NCBI GenBank assembly: GCA_021372615.1
Contig: JAJFUB010000142.1
Coordinates: 1 to 32,970 of the forward strand
Reading direction: 5' to 3'
Origin: a bacterium
GTDB lineage: Bacteria; Armatimonadota; Zipacnadia; Zipacnadales; UBA11051
Length of the DNA stretch: 32,970 nt
A program made the position numbers and the translations under genes. The notes below the pieces were generated by a model. It was not told where the DNA came from and did not search any database. It saw nothing but the letters and a program-made list of their open reading frames with translations. Below, piece after piece: positions 1 to 6,689 of this stretch (its first letter is position 1; the number at the start of each line of letters is the position of its first letter).

Positions 1-40
1 CGCACACGACGCGCCACCCACGGCCCTCGTCCCACCATGC

Positions 41-75
41 AGACAGGCCCGACGGTTTCAAGGTCGGGCCTGTCT
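41..75 (-). terminator. hairpin downstream of the pseudopilin gene
   Basis: A perfect 13-bp stem (41-53 with 63-75) encloses a 9-nt loop. It lies about 64 nt beyond the stop of the minus-strand pseudopilin gene, so it is a likely transcription terminator for it. There is no clear T-run on either side, so Rho-independent termination is inferred from the stem alone. Confidence 0.5.
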
Positions 76-138
76 GTTCGTCTGAGCCGCCGGGACTGGG
101 AGGAACCGGCGGCGGTGGTGCCGGGGCTGCTGATGTCC

Positions 139-837
139 CTACTTGCCGTCGTAGTAGCCGTCCACGTCCCCGTTGACCGGCGGCAAGTCGCCCAGCGAGG
201 GGTCGCTGGCGCTCGGATTGACCTTCGTGGTCATCGCCTTGGCGTGACCGTCAGCGAAGGCGCAGTTCGCGACGCCGTTATGACGGAACTGGACCTGCCG
301 ATGGTACGTCTGCGAGGCCGCATTGAGGCAGTTGTTGCCAATGGTGGCCGTGTCGGTCCAGTCCCGGGTGGCACTGTCGCACACCACGACCGTCCGCGCG
401 GCGTCAGCGACGTTCCCCAGACTCATCGGCGCGAGGTAGTTGCCCAGGTACGTCGCGTTGTACGCGTAGCCGGTCTGGTTGTTGCGTGAGGCGTCCGCCA
501 CCTTGAAGCTGGGACAGGCCCTGAGCTGGCCGTTCTTGGTGTATGGATCAATGAGGCCTGGACCGCCGTACGAGACCCAGTCACTCGCGACCGTGACGTC
601 CCAGTAGTGCAACCAGTCGTCGTAATAGGCCATCGGGAACGTCTCGTCGTAGTCCTGCGTATACATCATGAACGCCACGCTGATCTGTTTGAGGTTCGAC
701 AGACAGCTTGTCTGTCGCGCCTTCTCTCGGGCCTTGGCGAACACGGGAAACAGTATCGCCGCCAGGATGGCAATGATGGCGATGACGACCAGCAGCTCGA
801 TGAGCGTGAAACCTCGACGACTTGCCGTACGGAACAT
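139..837 (-). CDS. pseudopilin-like exported protein with H-X9-DG motif (DUF1559-type)
   Basis: Predicted 232-aa protein. The N-terminus is a class III (type IV pilin) signal: short basic leader RTASRRG, then [19 protein letters not shown], the hydrophobic helix cut and methylated by prepilin peptidase. After it comes [13 protein letters not shown] and a C-S-L-S-N-L-K-Q-I segment typical of Armatimonadota/Planctomycetes pseudopilins. The C-terminal part has H-N-G...A-D-G, the H-X9-DG motif. The ATG at 837 is chosen over an upstream in-frame start because AAGGAGG lies 8 nt before it and the signal then begins at residue 1. Such proteins are expected at the cell envelope; their function is unknown. 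The gene follows a cobalamin riboswitch and terminator in the same orientation, which suggests control by vitamin B12 and is unusual for this family. Confidence 0.9.
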   Translation of the reverse strand: MFRTASRRGFTLIELLVVIAIIAILAAILFPVFAKAREKARQTSCLSNLKQISVAFMMYTQDYDETFPMAYYDDWLHYWDVTVASDWVSYGGPGLIDPYTKNGQLRACPSFKVADASRNNQTGYAYNATYLGNYLAPMSLGNVADAARTVVVCDSATRDWTDTATIGNNCLNAASQTYHRQVQFRHNGVANCAFADGHAKAMTTKVNPSASDPSLGDLPPVNGDVDGYYDGK

Positions 838-938
838 CGGAACGCCTCCTTGCGCGACTGCCCTGGAGCCGCGTGGGTTGCCGGAAGGCGGGCTTCGTGC
901 CCGCCCCGGCCGGCTCCATCGTCCCGAGGAAGCGAACA

Positions 939-967
939 AGCGCCACCTTCGTGGAGAAGGTGGCGCT
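939..967 (-). terminator. riboswitch-linked intrinsic terminator
   Basis: A perfect 12-bp stem (939-950 with 956-967) has a 5-nt loop. Read on the minus strand it is followed by TTGTTCGCTT, a moderately U-rich run. It sits between the cobalamin aptamer and the pseudopilin start, about 100 nt before the ATG, where an attenuation terminator is expected. Its 5' arm can instead pair with 986-995. Confidence 0.65.
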
Positions 968-997
968 CTGGTAACGCAAAACGCTCACCCTCTCCCC
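953..997 (-). promoter_or_regulatory. candidate antiterminator helix
   Basis: On the minus strand GGAGAGGGTG (995-986) can pair with CACCTTCTCC (962-953) through 10 consecutive pairs, one of them G-U. The second segment is also the 5' arm and loop of the terminator at 939-967, so the two helices exclude each other. This is the geometry of a transcription-attenuating expression platform. Seen in sequence; not folded computationally. Confidence 0.5.
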
Positions 998-1039
998 TCG
1001 AGAAGATGAAACCGTGCGCCCTGGTCAGGGCGCCTGCGC

Positions 1040-1222
1040 TCGCGGCGTCGTCTCCTGGCTTCCGGTTCGACCTACTGGCCCGCACCTTCCCGATCCCGCT
1101 CGGGATCAGTGGTCGCCCCGGGGCTCTCCCGAGGCTTGCGGACGTTCGTACCGGTCACAGTTGCGGGGCAGCGACGGCTTGTACCGTCTTCCGACCTCCG
1201 CGAGCTGGTACGTATTCAGTTG
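1040..1222 (-). promoter_or_regulatory. cobalamin (B12) riboswitch aptamer
   Basis: Reading the minus strand 5' to 3', the conserved core blocks appear in order. GGAAG and a small GACGG...CCGTC hairpin are followed directly by GCTGCCCCGCAACTGTGA (core, 1173-1156). Then come CCACTG, a GATCCC/GGGATC hairpin (1092-1107), GGGAAGG, AGTAGG and finally the B12 box AGCCAGGAGAC (1060-1050). GTACC at 1211-1207 pairs with GGTAC at 1152-1148 to close the core arm. Just 3' is a 7-bp hairpin (1016-1033). This matches the RF00174 consensus as I know it. It lies 30-45 nt beyond the stop of the 1267-1662 gene and leads into the pseudopilin gene. A weak TTGCAC (1256-1251) with TAAGGT 17 nt on could be its promoter. 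The rest of 838-1266 holds only this leader. Confidence 0.9.
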
Positions 1223-1266
1223 TGGCCTGACCTTACCACATGCGGGGGCCCAGTGCAACCCCTGCG

Positions 1267-1662
1267 TCACTGGCTCCGCAGCCCGCCGGAGGCCTGAGCC
1301 CCGGGCAGCCCATGCCGGCGCAGATACTGCATTGCCCGCCGCACCCACGCCATGCCGCACGGCTGGTCGCATTCCTCCAGGCTGCTCTCCGCCAGGCAGT
1401 ACTTGCGGCACCGCTCGGTCCCGTACAGAAGCTCCTCGTGCCTGGGGCCCCCGTACAGCGGCAGCAGGTCTCGCGCCTCGAGCGCCAGGGTCGTCCGGCA
1501 CCCCTCGGTAGAATGCAGGAGCACGAGTACTCCCTCTTCGGGGCGGTCAGCGCGGGCCTGGTAGCCGAGAAGCTGAACTGTCGGGTCCAGGACAAGCTCC
1601 TCGATGCTAGCCCACCGGGTTCCACACATGGGGCAAGCCTTGAACGGGGCGTCTTCGGGCAT
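1267..1662 (-). CDS. small Cys-rich putative zinc-binding protein, copy 1
   Basis: 131-aa protein of an uncharacterised family. Near the N-terminus is a zinc-ribbon-like knuckle C10-P-M-C13-G followed by W, then the block DPTVQLLGYQ. Further conserved ligand candidates are H50, C55, C85, C89, C98 and C102, giving seven Cys and one His. A hydrophobic strand GVLVLLH, then TTLAL and DLLPLY, recurs in the family. No signal peptide or membrane segment is visible, so it is probably cytoplasmic. It is about 45% identical by eye to the protein encoded at 1806-2189, with every Cys and the His conserved in register, so the pair arose by tandem duplication. AGGA lies close before the ATG. Role unknown; metal or redox binding is inferred from the Cys pattern. 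Confidence 0.8.
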   Translation of the reverse strand: MPEDAPFKACPMCGTRWASIEELVLDPTVQLLGYQARADRPEEGVLVLLHSTEGCRTTLALEARDLLPLYGGPRHEELLYGTERCRKYCLAESSLEECDQPCGMAWVRRAMQYLRRHGLPGAQASGGLRSQ

Positions 1663-1805
1663 ACTTCCTACTCTGTCGGGAGGAATTGCCGGTCAGCGCA
1701 GGAGCGTGACGCCCCGCACTCTACCACATCATCCCCCCGCGCGGCAACCGTAACAGGATAGCCTACCGCCGCACAATGCCCGCCAAGGACGCGCCCCCAT
1801 GGTGT

Positions 1806-2189
1806 TCACGCCTCCTCCGGCACCTCGTGCGCCCGCAGGCACTGCATCACCGAGCGTACCCACGCCATGGCGCAAGGCGCGTCGCATTCCTCCAGGCGCC
1901 GCCGGTCCAGACACAGCCGCCGGCAGTCGCTGCCGCCCTTGCGCAGTTCGGGGTGGACCGGACCACGGTGCAGCGGGAGCAGTCGGGCCGCGGGAATGGT
2001 CATGGTCGTGCCGCACCGCCGCGGTCGGTGCGTCACGAAGACCAGGCCTCGCCCCGGATCGTCAAACGCGGCTGTGTAGCCCTCCAGCGCCAGCAGCCGG
2101 TCCTGCACGAAGTCCTCCAGGGTAGCCCAGTGTTCACCACACAGCGGACACGTCTTGAACCCCTCCGGGTTCGTGTCTTCGCCAGCCAT
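1806..2189 (-). CDS. small Cys-rich putative zinc-binding protein, copy 2
   Basis: 127-aa paralogue of the neighbour at 1267-1662. It shares C14-P-L-C17-G, H54, C59, C89, C93, C102 and C106 in the same spacing, plus matching GLVFVTH, TTMTI and LLPLH blocks. The ATG at 2189 is chosen because AAAGGGGGA lies just upstream and the protein then aligns end to end with copy 1; a much longer in-frame reading upstream is antisense to the oxidoreductase gene. It is divergent from that gene, with the 126-nt region 2190-2315 between them presumably holding both promoters; I see no convincing -35/-10 pair there. The 143 nt between the two paralogues contain no obvious terminator, so they may be co-transcribed. 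Function unknown. Confidence 0.8.
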   Translation of the reverse strand: MAGEDTNPEGFKTCPLCGEHWATLEDFVQDRLLALEGYTAAFDDPGRGLVFVTHRPRRCGTTMTIPAARLLPLHRGPVHPELRKGGSDCRRLCLDRRRLEECDAPCAMAWVRSVMQCLRAHEVPEEA

Positions 2190-2315
2190 GCGTCCCCCTT
2201 TCGCCAGGCTGTGCACATTTCCCCCACGCGCGGCAGAGGTCCTCCTTGCCCGGTGACGAAACCTCCCCGCCGTAGACAACCATCCTGTTCGGGTGACGAA
2301 GGGAAGTCGGTACAC

Positions 2316-3281
2316 ATGAAGGTGGCCGTGATCGGTCTGGGCGGCATCTCCGCCACACACATCACTCAGTGGCAGAAGCTCTCGGTGGACCTCGCCGCGG
2401 GCTCTGATATCAGCCCGGAGGCCGTGGCCCGGGCCGAGGAGAAGGGCCTCAAGGGCTATGCGGACTGGCGCCAGATGCTCGACGAAGTCCAGCCGGAAGT
2501 CGTCAGCATCTGCACCCCGCCCTTCCTGCACCGCGAGATGGCCGTTGAGTGCCTGCAGCGCGGCATCCATGTCCTGTGCGAGAAGCCGATGGCGGCTACG
2601 CTGGAGGACGCCGAGGCCCTGGCGGCGGCCGCGGCGCAGGCCAAGTCGAAGCTCATGATCGCCTACTGCCACCGCTTCCACGGGCCGGTCATGAAGCTCA
2701 AGGAGGTCCTCGACACCGGCATTCTGGGCCAGCCCGTGTTCTTCCGCGGGGCCTTCACCGGCGTGATTCAGTTCACCACCAACCACCGCGCCAACTTGCG
2801 CATGGCCGGCGGCGGCTCCCTGATGGATAACGGCTCTCACGCGGCCGACCTGTACCAGTACCTGCTGGGCAAGTTCGCCCGCGTGTCCTGCCGCGCGGGG
2901 ACTCTGCTCCAGGACATGGAGACCGACGACGTCGGCATCATCCTGTTCACGGGCGAGAACGGCTGCTTCGGCGAGATCATCGCGGGGTACTCGCTGCCGG
3001 GCGAACTGACCGAGTGGATCATCACGGGCGAGAAGGGCATCCTGACGCTGCCGAACTACTTCGCCGGCCCGGTGCGCTTCCGCGCGCACGACGCCAAGGA
3101 GTGGCAGGAGTTCGAGTGCGACAACTCCGAGACGCGCTTTGACCGGATGTTCCGGCACTTCGTGGAATGCGTCGAGAACGACCAGGAGCCGCTGAGCAAT
3201 GCCCAGACGGCCCTGCACATCCAGCGGGTCATCTGCACGGCCTACGAGGAAGCCAAGACAGCGGGGCTGGCGGTGTCGTAG
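2316..3281 (+). CDS. Gfo/Idh/MocA family NAD(P)-dependent oxidoreductase
   Basis: 321-aa predicted cytoplasmic dehydrogenase, usually acting on sugars, inositols or related polyols. The N-terminal Rossmann fold begins MKVAVIGLGGI (dinucleotide-binding glycines). The family motif E89-K90-P91 occurs in VLCEKPMAATLED and carries the catalytic lysine. The C-terminal domain has the G-S-H175-A-A-D178 motif typical of the active site. Length is normal for the compact members of the family. The ATG at 2316 follows GAAGGGAAG and places the glycine motif at the N-terminus; the longer upstream reading crosses the divergent gene. It converges on a pseudopilin remnant, with a strong hairpin after its stop. 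Substrate cannot be told from sequence. Confidence 0.92.
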   Translation: MKVAVIGLGGISATHITQWQKLSVDLAAGSDISPEAVARAEEKGLKGYADWRQMLDEVQPEVVSICTPPFLHREMAVECLQRGIHVLCEKPMAATLEDAEALAAAAAQAKSKLMIAYCHRFHGPVMKLKEVLDTGILGQPVFFRGAFTGVIQFTTNHRANLRMAGGGSLMDNGSHAADLYQYLLGKFARVSCRAGTLLQDMETDDVGIILFTGENGCFGEIIAGYSLPGELTEWIITGEKGILTLPNYFAGPVRFRAHDAKEWQEFECDNSETRFDRMFRHFVECVENDQEPLSNAQTALHIQRVICTAYEEAKTAGLAVS

Positions 3282-3307
3282 CGCTGCTGCAGCCAGCCGG
3301 AATCAGC

Positions 3308-3345
3308 GCGGGCGGCATGTCCCCTCTGGGGGTCGTGCCGCCCGC
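3308..3345. terminator. bidirectional hairpin between convergent genes
   Basis: A 10-bp stem GCGGGCGGCA/TGCCGCCCGC (3308-3317 with 3336-3345) holds an inner CCCC/GGGG stem. It sits 27 nt after the oxidoreductase stop and 26 nt from the end of the convergent pseudopilin fragment. Position and strength suggest a shared terminator; no strong T-tract is present. Confidence 0.6.
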
Positions 3346-3370
3346 ATCGTCATCCCGACCCGCGTACGAC

Positions 3371-3781
3371 TCACCGCTTGCTCATGAAGTAGTCCAACTG
3401 TGTCTGGCCGTCGGGAATGGCCTTCAGCCACTTCACGTGCCCATCCAGGAAGAGGATGTTGTTGCCGGCGTTGTGCGGCCCGGGGAAGATCAGATCCACC
3501 CAGCTTGTGCTCCCACTCACCGCGTTCTCGTTGGTCGGATCGGCGTCCATGCTGCTGTCGGTGATGTCCGCGACGCCGTCGGTGATGTACTTCGCCGCGT
3601 CAAAGGCCCAGATGGCTCCCGCGGGGTCCTCCGCGTCGTCCTGCGAGTACAGGCTGAGCGTGCCCCACGACGACGACCAGTAGGCTGAGGTCCACGACAT
3701 GGCCCAGGCGTTCATGCTGTAGCCGATGGCCGACACGCCGTCCGGGCAGCGGTGCGTCTCCCCTGCTCTGCGCGTACCCAC
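3371..3781 (-). pseudogene. truncated pseudopilin (DUF1559-type) remnant
   Basis: The open frame encodes 136 aa, of which about the last 120 match the C-terminal half of pseudopilins like that at 139-837. It has C-P-D-G-V-S-A-I-G-Y-S-M-N-A, then an H-N-A-G...L-D-G H-X9-DG motif, and ends in a family-like FMSKR tail. The N-terminal pilin signal and hydrophobic helix are absent. No FTLIELL-like segment exists in any minus-strand frame between 3740 and the next gene at 3864. I read it as a 5'-deleted remnant. A functional short protein without the export signal cannot be excluded. The first residues before CPDG look like unrelated sequence brought in by the deletion. Confidence 0.7.
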
Positions 3782-3863
3782 GCCCCCCGGAAACGCTGCA
3801 GGGCAGGCCCTCAGAGCGGAACATGCGGCGGAGGACCTGCCCTACTACCCCGGGACGGTGCAT

Positions 3864-4133
3864 CTAGTTGTTGGGCGGCGGTTCCGGGCGCGGCAGTTCG
3901 GCCGTCGCCAGGACCTTGAGCGTGTCCGGGTCGAGCTTCATGACCTGGCCTCCGCTCACGACATAGACCCCGCCGGCGCTGACGGCGATGGCGGCGCCGC
4001 CGCCACCGGGCGGGCCACCCATCATGCCCGGCCCCATGCCGCCGCCGGGCGGCTGAGCCAGCGCGTAGGACAGCACACCGGCGAGAACCAGTACGACACA
4101 CACTGCGGCAACCACCAACACCCGCTTGCGCAT
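3864..4133 (-). CDS. small exported Met/Gly/Pro-rich protein with one propeller-like repeat
   Basis: 89-aa protein. Residues 1-26 form a classical signal peptide (MRKR, hydrophobic core, YALA cleavage site). A flexible PGGGMGPGMMGGPPGGGG segment follows, then one strand-rich repeat, AVSAGGVYVVSGGQVMKLD with DPDTLKVLATAELP, resembling a single beta-propeller blade. The end is Pro/Asn-rich. AGGAGG lies 7 nt before the ATG, so translation should be strong. It is divergent from the two-component system that starts at 4275, with which it shares a 141-nt promoter region, so it is a candidate target of that system. Methionine-rich segments of exported proteins can bind copper or silver; that role here is an inference. 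It is not a recognised named family. Confidence 0.75.
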   Translation of the reverse strand: MRKRVLVVAAVCVVLVLAGVLSYALAQPPGGGMGPGMMGGPPGGGGAAIAVSAGGVYVVSGGQVMKLDPDTLKVLATAELPRPEPPPNN

Positions 4134-4212
4134 CTGTTTGCCTCCTGATTGCGGGTTAGCTCACTGTGCTGGCACGATATCCGATGCCGATGACAGGAGC
4201 CCCCACGGCAAC

Positions 4213-4240
4213 ATGACGAATCTGTAATCCGACGCATACT
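4213..4240 (+). promoter_or_regulatory. possible operator and -10 region for the two-component operon
   Basis: ATGACGAATCTGTAAT (4213-4228) is an imperfect dyad of the kind bound by OmpR-family regulators. CATACT (4235-4240) is a 4/6 match to a -10 box, 34 nt before the regulator ATG. The site lies in the shared divergent region 4134-4274. Weak evidence, by eye only. Confidence 0.25.
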
Positions 4241-4274
4241 TGTGAGGTACCACCCCTTCTGCTACCATCGCGCC

Positions 4275-4961
4275 ATGCACATCCTGTTGGTTGAGGACGA
4301 GAGGAAGATCGCCACCTTCGTCCGCCGCGCGCTGGAGGAACAGGGCTTCACGGTCGAGTACGTGGCCGACGGTGATGAGGCCTACGTACGCGCGCATGGC
4401 GGCCAGTACGACCTCATCGTTCTCGATATCATGATCCCCGGGCGCGACGGTCTGAGCATCCTGCGCAGCCTCCGCGACGAGCGCAACGCCGTACCAGTCG
4501 TCCTGCTGACCGCCCGCGGCGCCCTCGACGAGCGCCTCCATGGCCTGAACATCGGCGCCGATGACTATGTAACCAAACCCTTCTTCATTGAGGAACTGGT
4601 CGCCCGGGTACATGCCGTCATCCGGCGCTCCTCGGGGGAGAGTCTGTCGGTGCTGCAGGCCGACGACCTGACGGTCAACCTCATCACCCGGGAGGTGACA
4701 CGCGGGGGCCAGCCGATCGAGCTGACGGTCCGCGAATTCAGCCTCCTGGAGTTCCTGATGCGCGCCCCCGGGCGTGTTCTGCCCCGCACCCAGATTCTCG
4801 AGCACGTCTGGGGCTATGACTTTGACCCCTGCAGCAACCTGGTGGATGTCTACGTCCAGCGCGTCCGCAAGAAGCTCAGCCCCCGCGGCGAGCCGCAGCT
4901 CATTGACACCGTGCGCGGGGTCGGCTACCGCTTCCGCAGCACGCGGGGGAGCGCGCCATGA
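4275..4961 (+). CDS. OmpR/PhoB-family response regulator
   Basis: 228-aa cytoplasmic transcription factor. The receiver domain (about 1-115) has the acidic pair E7-D8, phospho-acceptor D51 in IVLDIMIPGRDG, T79 in LLTAR and K101 in YVTKPF. The C-terminal winged helix (about 130-225) contains LTVREFSLLEFLM, the recognition-helix region NLVDVYVQRVRKK and DTVRGVGYRF. Length is standard. The ATG at 4275 is preferred because the receiver starts there; an in-frame GTG at 4242 would add 11 non-conserved residues, and neither has a strong Shine-Dalgarno. Its stop overlaps the kinase start (ATGA), so the two are translationally coupled. The arrangement is like CusRS/CopRS, but the signal is unknown. 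Confidence 0.95.
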   Translation: MHILLVEDERKIATFVRRALEEQGFTVEYVADGDEAYVRAHGGQYDLIVLDIMIPGRDGLSILRSLRDERNAVPVVLLTARGALDERLHGLNIGADDYVTKPFFIEELVARVHAVIRRSSGESLSVLQADDLTVNLITREVTRGGQPIELTVREFSLLEFLMRAPGRVLPRTQILEHVWGYDFDPCSNLVDVYVQRVRKKLSPRGEPQLIDTVRGVGYRFRSTRGSAP

Positions 4962-6475
4962 AGCGCCCGCGCTCGTTCCGTGCGCAGATCGTCCTGTCCA
5001 CCGTCGGCATCTCGGGTGTCGTGCTGCTGCTCTTTGCGCTGGTGACGTGGAACACGGTCCGCCTTGCCGGCCTGCAGCGCCTGGACCGCGACATCGCCAG
5101 CGACCTGGAGCCCCAACTGGCGGTGGACAGCGACACCGGGCGCTGGGGCGGCTTCGAGCGGGCCCTGCAGATGGTCTACGGCGGCCGCCAGCCGCACGCC
5201 TTCATCCTGCTGGTCAAGGACGCCCAGGGCCAGGTGGTGCGCCAGTCGAGTGACTGGCCGGCGGAGATCTCCGTTGACAGCTTCCCGGCGCCTATCACGA
5301 ACGACCCGCGTCTGCGCCCGGCCTCGCCCCCGACCAGCATTCCGCCCCCACCGCCCCCGCATCACCAGCCCATCAACACTCCCGGGGCGCGACAGTGGAG
5401 GCCTGAGGCGCAGCCACCCCGCCTGGCGCCGAAGATGCGCCTGGTGACCCCGGCCACGTTCTCGGCGCACTGGGGCAATGGTGTCCACTGGCGTCTGGGC
5501 ACAATGGCCAACGGGTCGGTGCGCGTGGTGCTGGGCCTGAACCTGACCCGTCTGGACGCGGAGATGGCCCGGCTGGGGACGGCCTTCGCACTGGCGCTGC
5601 TGGCAGCCCTGGCGGCCATCGCGGCGGCCAGTTGGGTGCTATCGGGACGTTCGCTCCGGCCCCTGGGGCGCCTCAGCGACGTCGCCGAGGCCGTCACGGC
5701 CACCCGCCTGGACCACCGCCTCCCCACCGCAGGCACCGAAGTCGAGCTGCTACGCCTGGTGACGGTCTTCAACGAGATGCTAGACCGCCTGGAGCGGAGC
5801 TTCCATCAAGCCGTGCGGTTCAGCGCCGATGCCGCCCATGAGCTGCAGACCCCCCTCACGATTCTGCAGGGCGAGTTGGAGCAGGCACTCCAGGCCGCCG
5901 ACAGCGGCGACGACCAGCGCGTCTACGCCGAGCTGCTCGAGGAGGTCCAGCGGCTCAAGAACATCGTCCGCAAGCTGCTGCTGCTCTCCCGCGTGGACGC
6001 CGGGGAGATGCAACCCGCCCTCCACCCCGTCAACCTCTCCCAGGCCGCCGAGGCGATCCGCGAGGACACCGATGCGATGGCGCCCCACCTCACGCTGACG
6101 ACCGATCTGCAGCCGGACGTGTGGGTCATGGCCGATGCCGACCTGCTCCAGCAGGTCCTGGCCAACCTCGCCAGCAACGCCATGAAGTACAACCGACCCG
6201 ACGGGAGTATCGAGGTGGCCCTGAGCGCTGCCCCGCCGATGGCCCGGCTAGGCTTCGCCAACACAGGCCCGCAGATTGCGCCGGAGAACCGCGAACGGGC
6301 GTTCGATCGTTTCTACCGCGCCGACCCCGCTCGTGGCCGGGACGTGGACGGTGTCGGGCTGGGCCTGAGCCTGGCGCGCGAGATCGCCCGTCTCCACCGT
6401 GGTGACGTGACCATCCAGGAGAGCACCCAGGAGCGGACGGTCTTCGTCCTCACCCTCCCCCTGGCCCCGCGATAG
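4958..6475 (+). CDS. membrane sensor histidine kinase, cognate to the upstream regulator
   Basis: 505-aa sensor kinase. Transmembrane helix 1 is about residues 10-32 and helix 2 about 207-230, enclosing an extracytoplasmic sensor region of roughly 170 aa. This region includes a striking Pro/His stretch, SPPTSIPPPPPPHHQPI. HAMP-like sequence follows (SLRPLGRLSDVAEAV). The dimerisation domain has phospho-accepting H294 in SADAAHELQTPL. The ATPase domain has N-box NLASNAMKYN, F-box DRFYRADPAR and G-box GVGLGLSLAREIARLH. It should autophosphorylate and transfer to D51 of the regulator. The His-His pair in the sensor loop and the divergent Met-rich exported protein hint at metal sensing, which is inference. 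The DNA after its stop holds a repeat element. Confidence 0.95.
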   Translation: MKRPRSFRAQIVLSTVGISGVVLLLFALVTWNTVRLAGLQRLDRDIASDLEPQLAVDSDTGRWGGFERALQMVYGGRQPHAFILLVKDAQGQVVRQSSDWPAEISVDSFPAPITNDPRLRPASPPTSIPPPPPPHHQPINTPGARQWRPEAQPPRLAPKMRLVTPATFSAHWGNGVHWRLGTMANGSVRVVLGLNLTRLDAEMARLGTAFALALLAALAAIAAASWVLSGRSLRPLGRLSDVAEAVTATRLDHRLPTAGTEVELLRLVTVFNEMLDRLERSFHQAVRFSADAAHELQTPLTILQGELEQALQAADSGDDQRVYAELLEEVQRLKNIVRKLLLLSRVDAGEMQPALHPVNLSQAAEAIREDTDAMAPHLTLTTDLQPDVWVMADADLLQQVLANLASNAMKYNRPDGSIEVALSAAPPMARLGFANTGPQIAPENRERAFDRFYRADPARGRDVDGVGLGLSLAREIARLHRGDVTIQESTQERTVFVLTLPLAPR

Positions 6476-6491
6476 GTCGCGTGCGACGTCC

Positions 6492-6554
6492 GGTACGCCC
6501 GACACTCCTGTCGGGCGGTGTCGTCGGTCGCCCCACAAGAGTGTCGGGCGTACC
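6492..6554. repeat. palindromic repeat element P1 (intergenic)
   Basis: Outer 16-bp perfect inverted repeat (6492-6507 with 6539-6554; arm GGTACGCCCGACACTC). The left half also folds on itself as GCCCGACA-CTCC-TGTCGGGC (6497-6516), so alternative structures are possible. Its first 25 nt recur exactly, in the opposite orientation, at 21871-21895. It lies between the kinase stop and the ftsK promoter, where it could also end the two-component transcript. Confidence 0.8.
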
Positions 6555-6577
6555 ACAGCCCACGGCAGCCCCTACCC

Positions 6578-6605
6578 TTGCTTTCCCCCCCGGTTGTGCT
6601 ATAAT
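6578..6605 (+). promoter_or_regulatory. sigma70-type promoter of ftsK
   Basis: TTGCTT at 6578-6583 and a perfect TATAAT at 6600-6605 are separated by 16 nt. Transcription would start near 6611, giving a leader of about 80 nt before the TTG start codon of the translocase gene. Confidence 0.65.
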
Positions 6606-6610
6606 CACTC

Positions 6611-6634
6611 CTGACAGCCCGGCAAAGCTGTCAG
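6611..6634 (+). other. 5' stem-loop in the ftsK leader
   Basis: CTGACAGC/GCTGTCAG (6611-6618 with 6627-6634) is an 8-bp stem with an 8-nt loop. It would lie at the very 5' end of a transcript from the promoter at 6578-6605. It may stabilise the mRNA; no known riboswitch fits. Confidence 0.4.
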
Positions 6635-6689
6635 GCTTCACCCGCCATCTACCGCAACACTTTCGACGACGCCTGGAGGGTGGGCAAAC

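Noticed and set aside
3600-3863. 87-aa frame as the missing N-terminus of the truncated pseudopilin
   Set aside because: It is in a different frame and has no pilin signal or hydrophobic helix.
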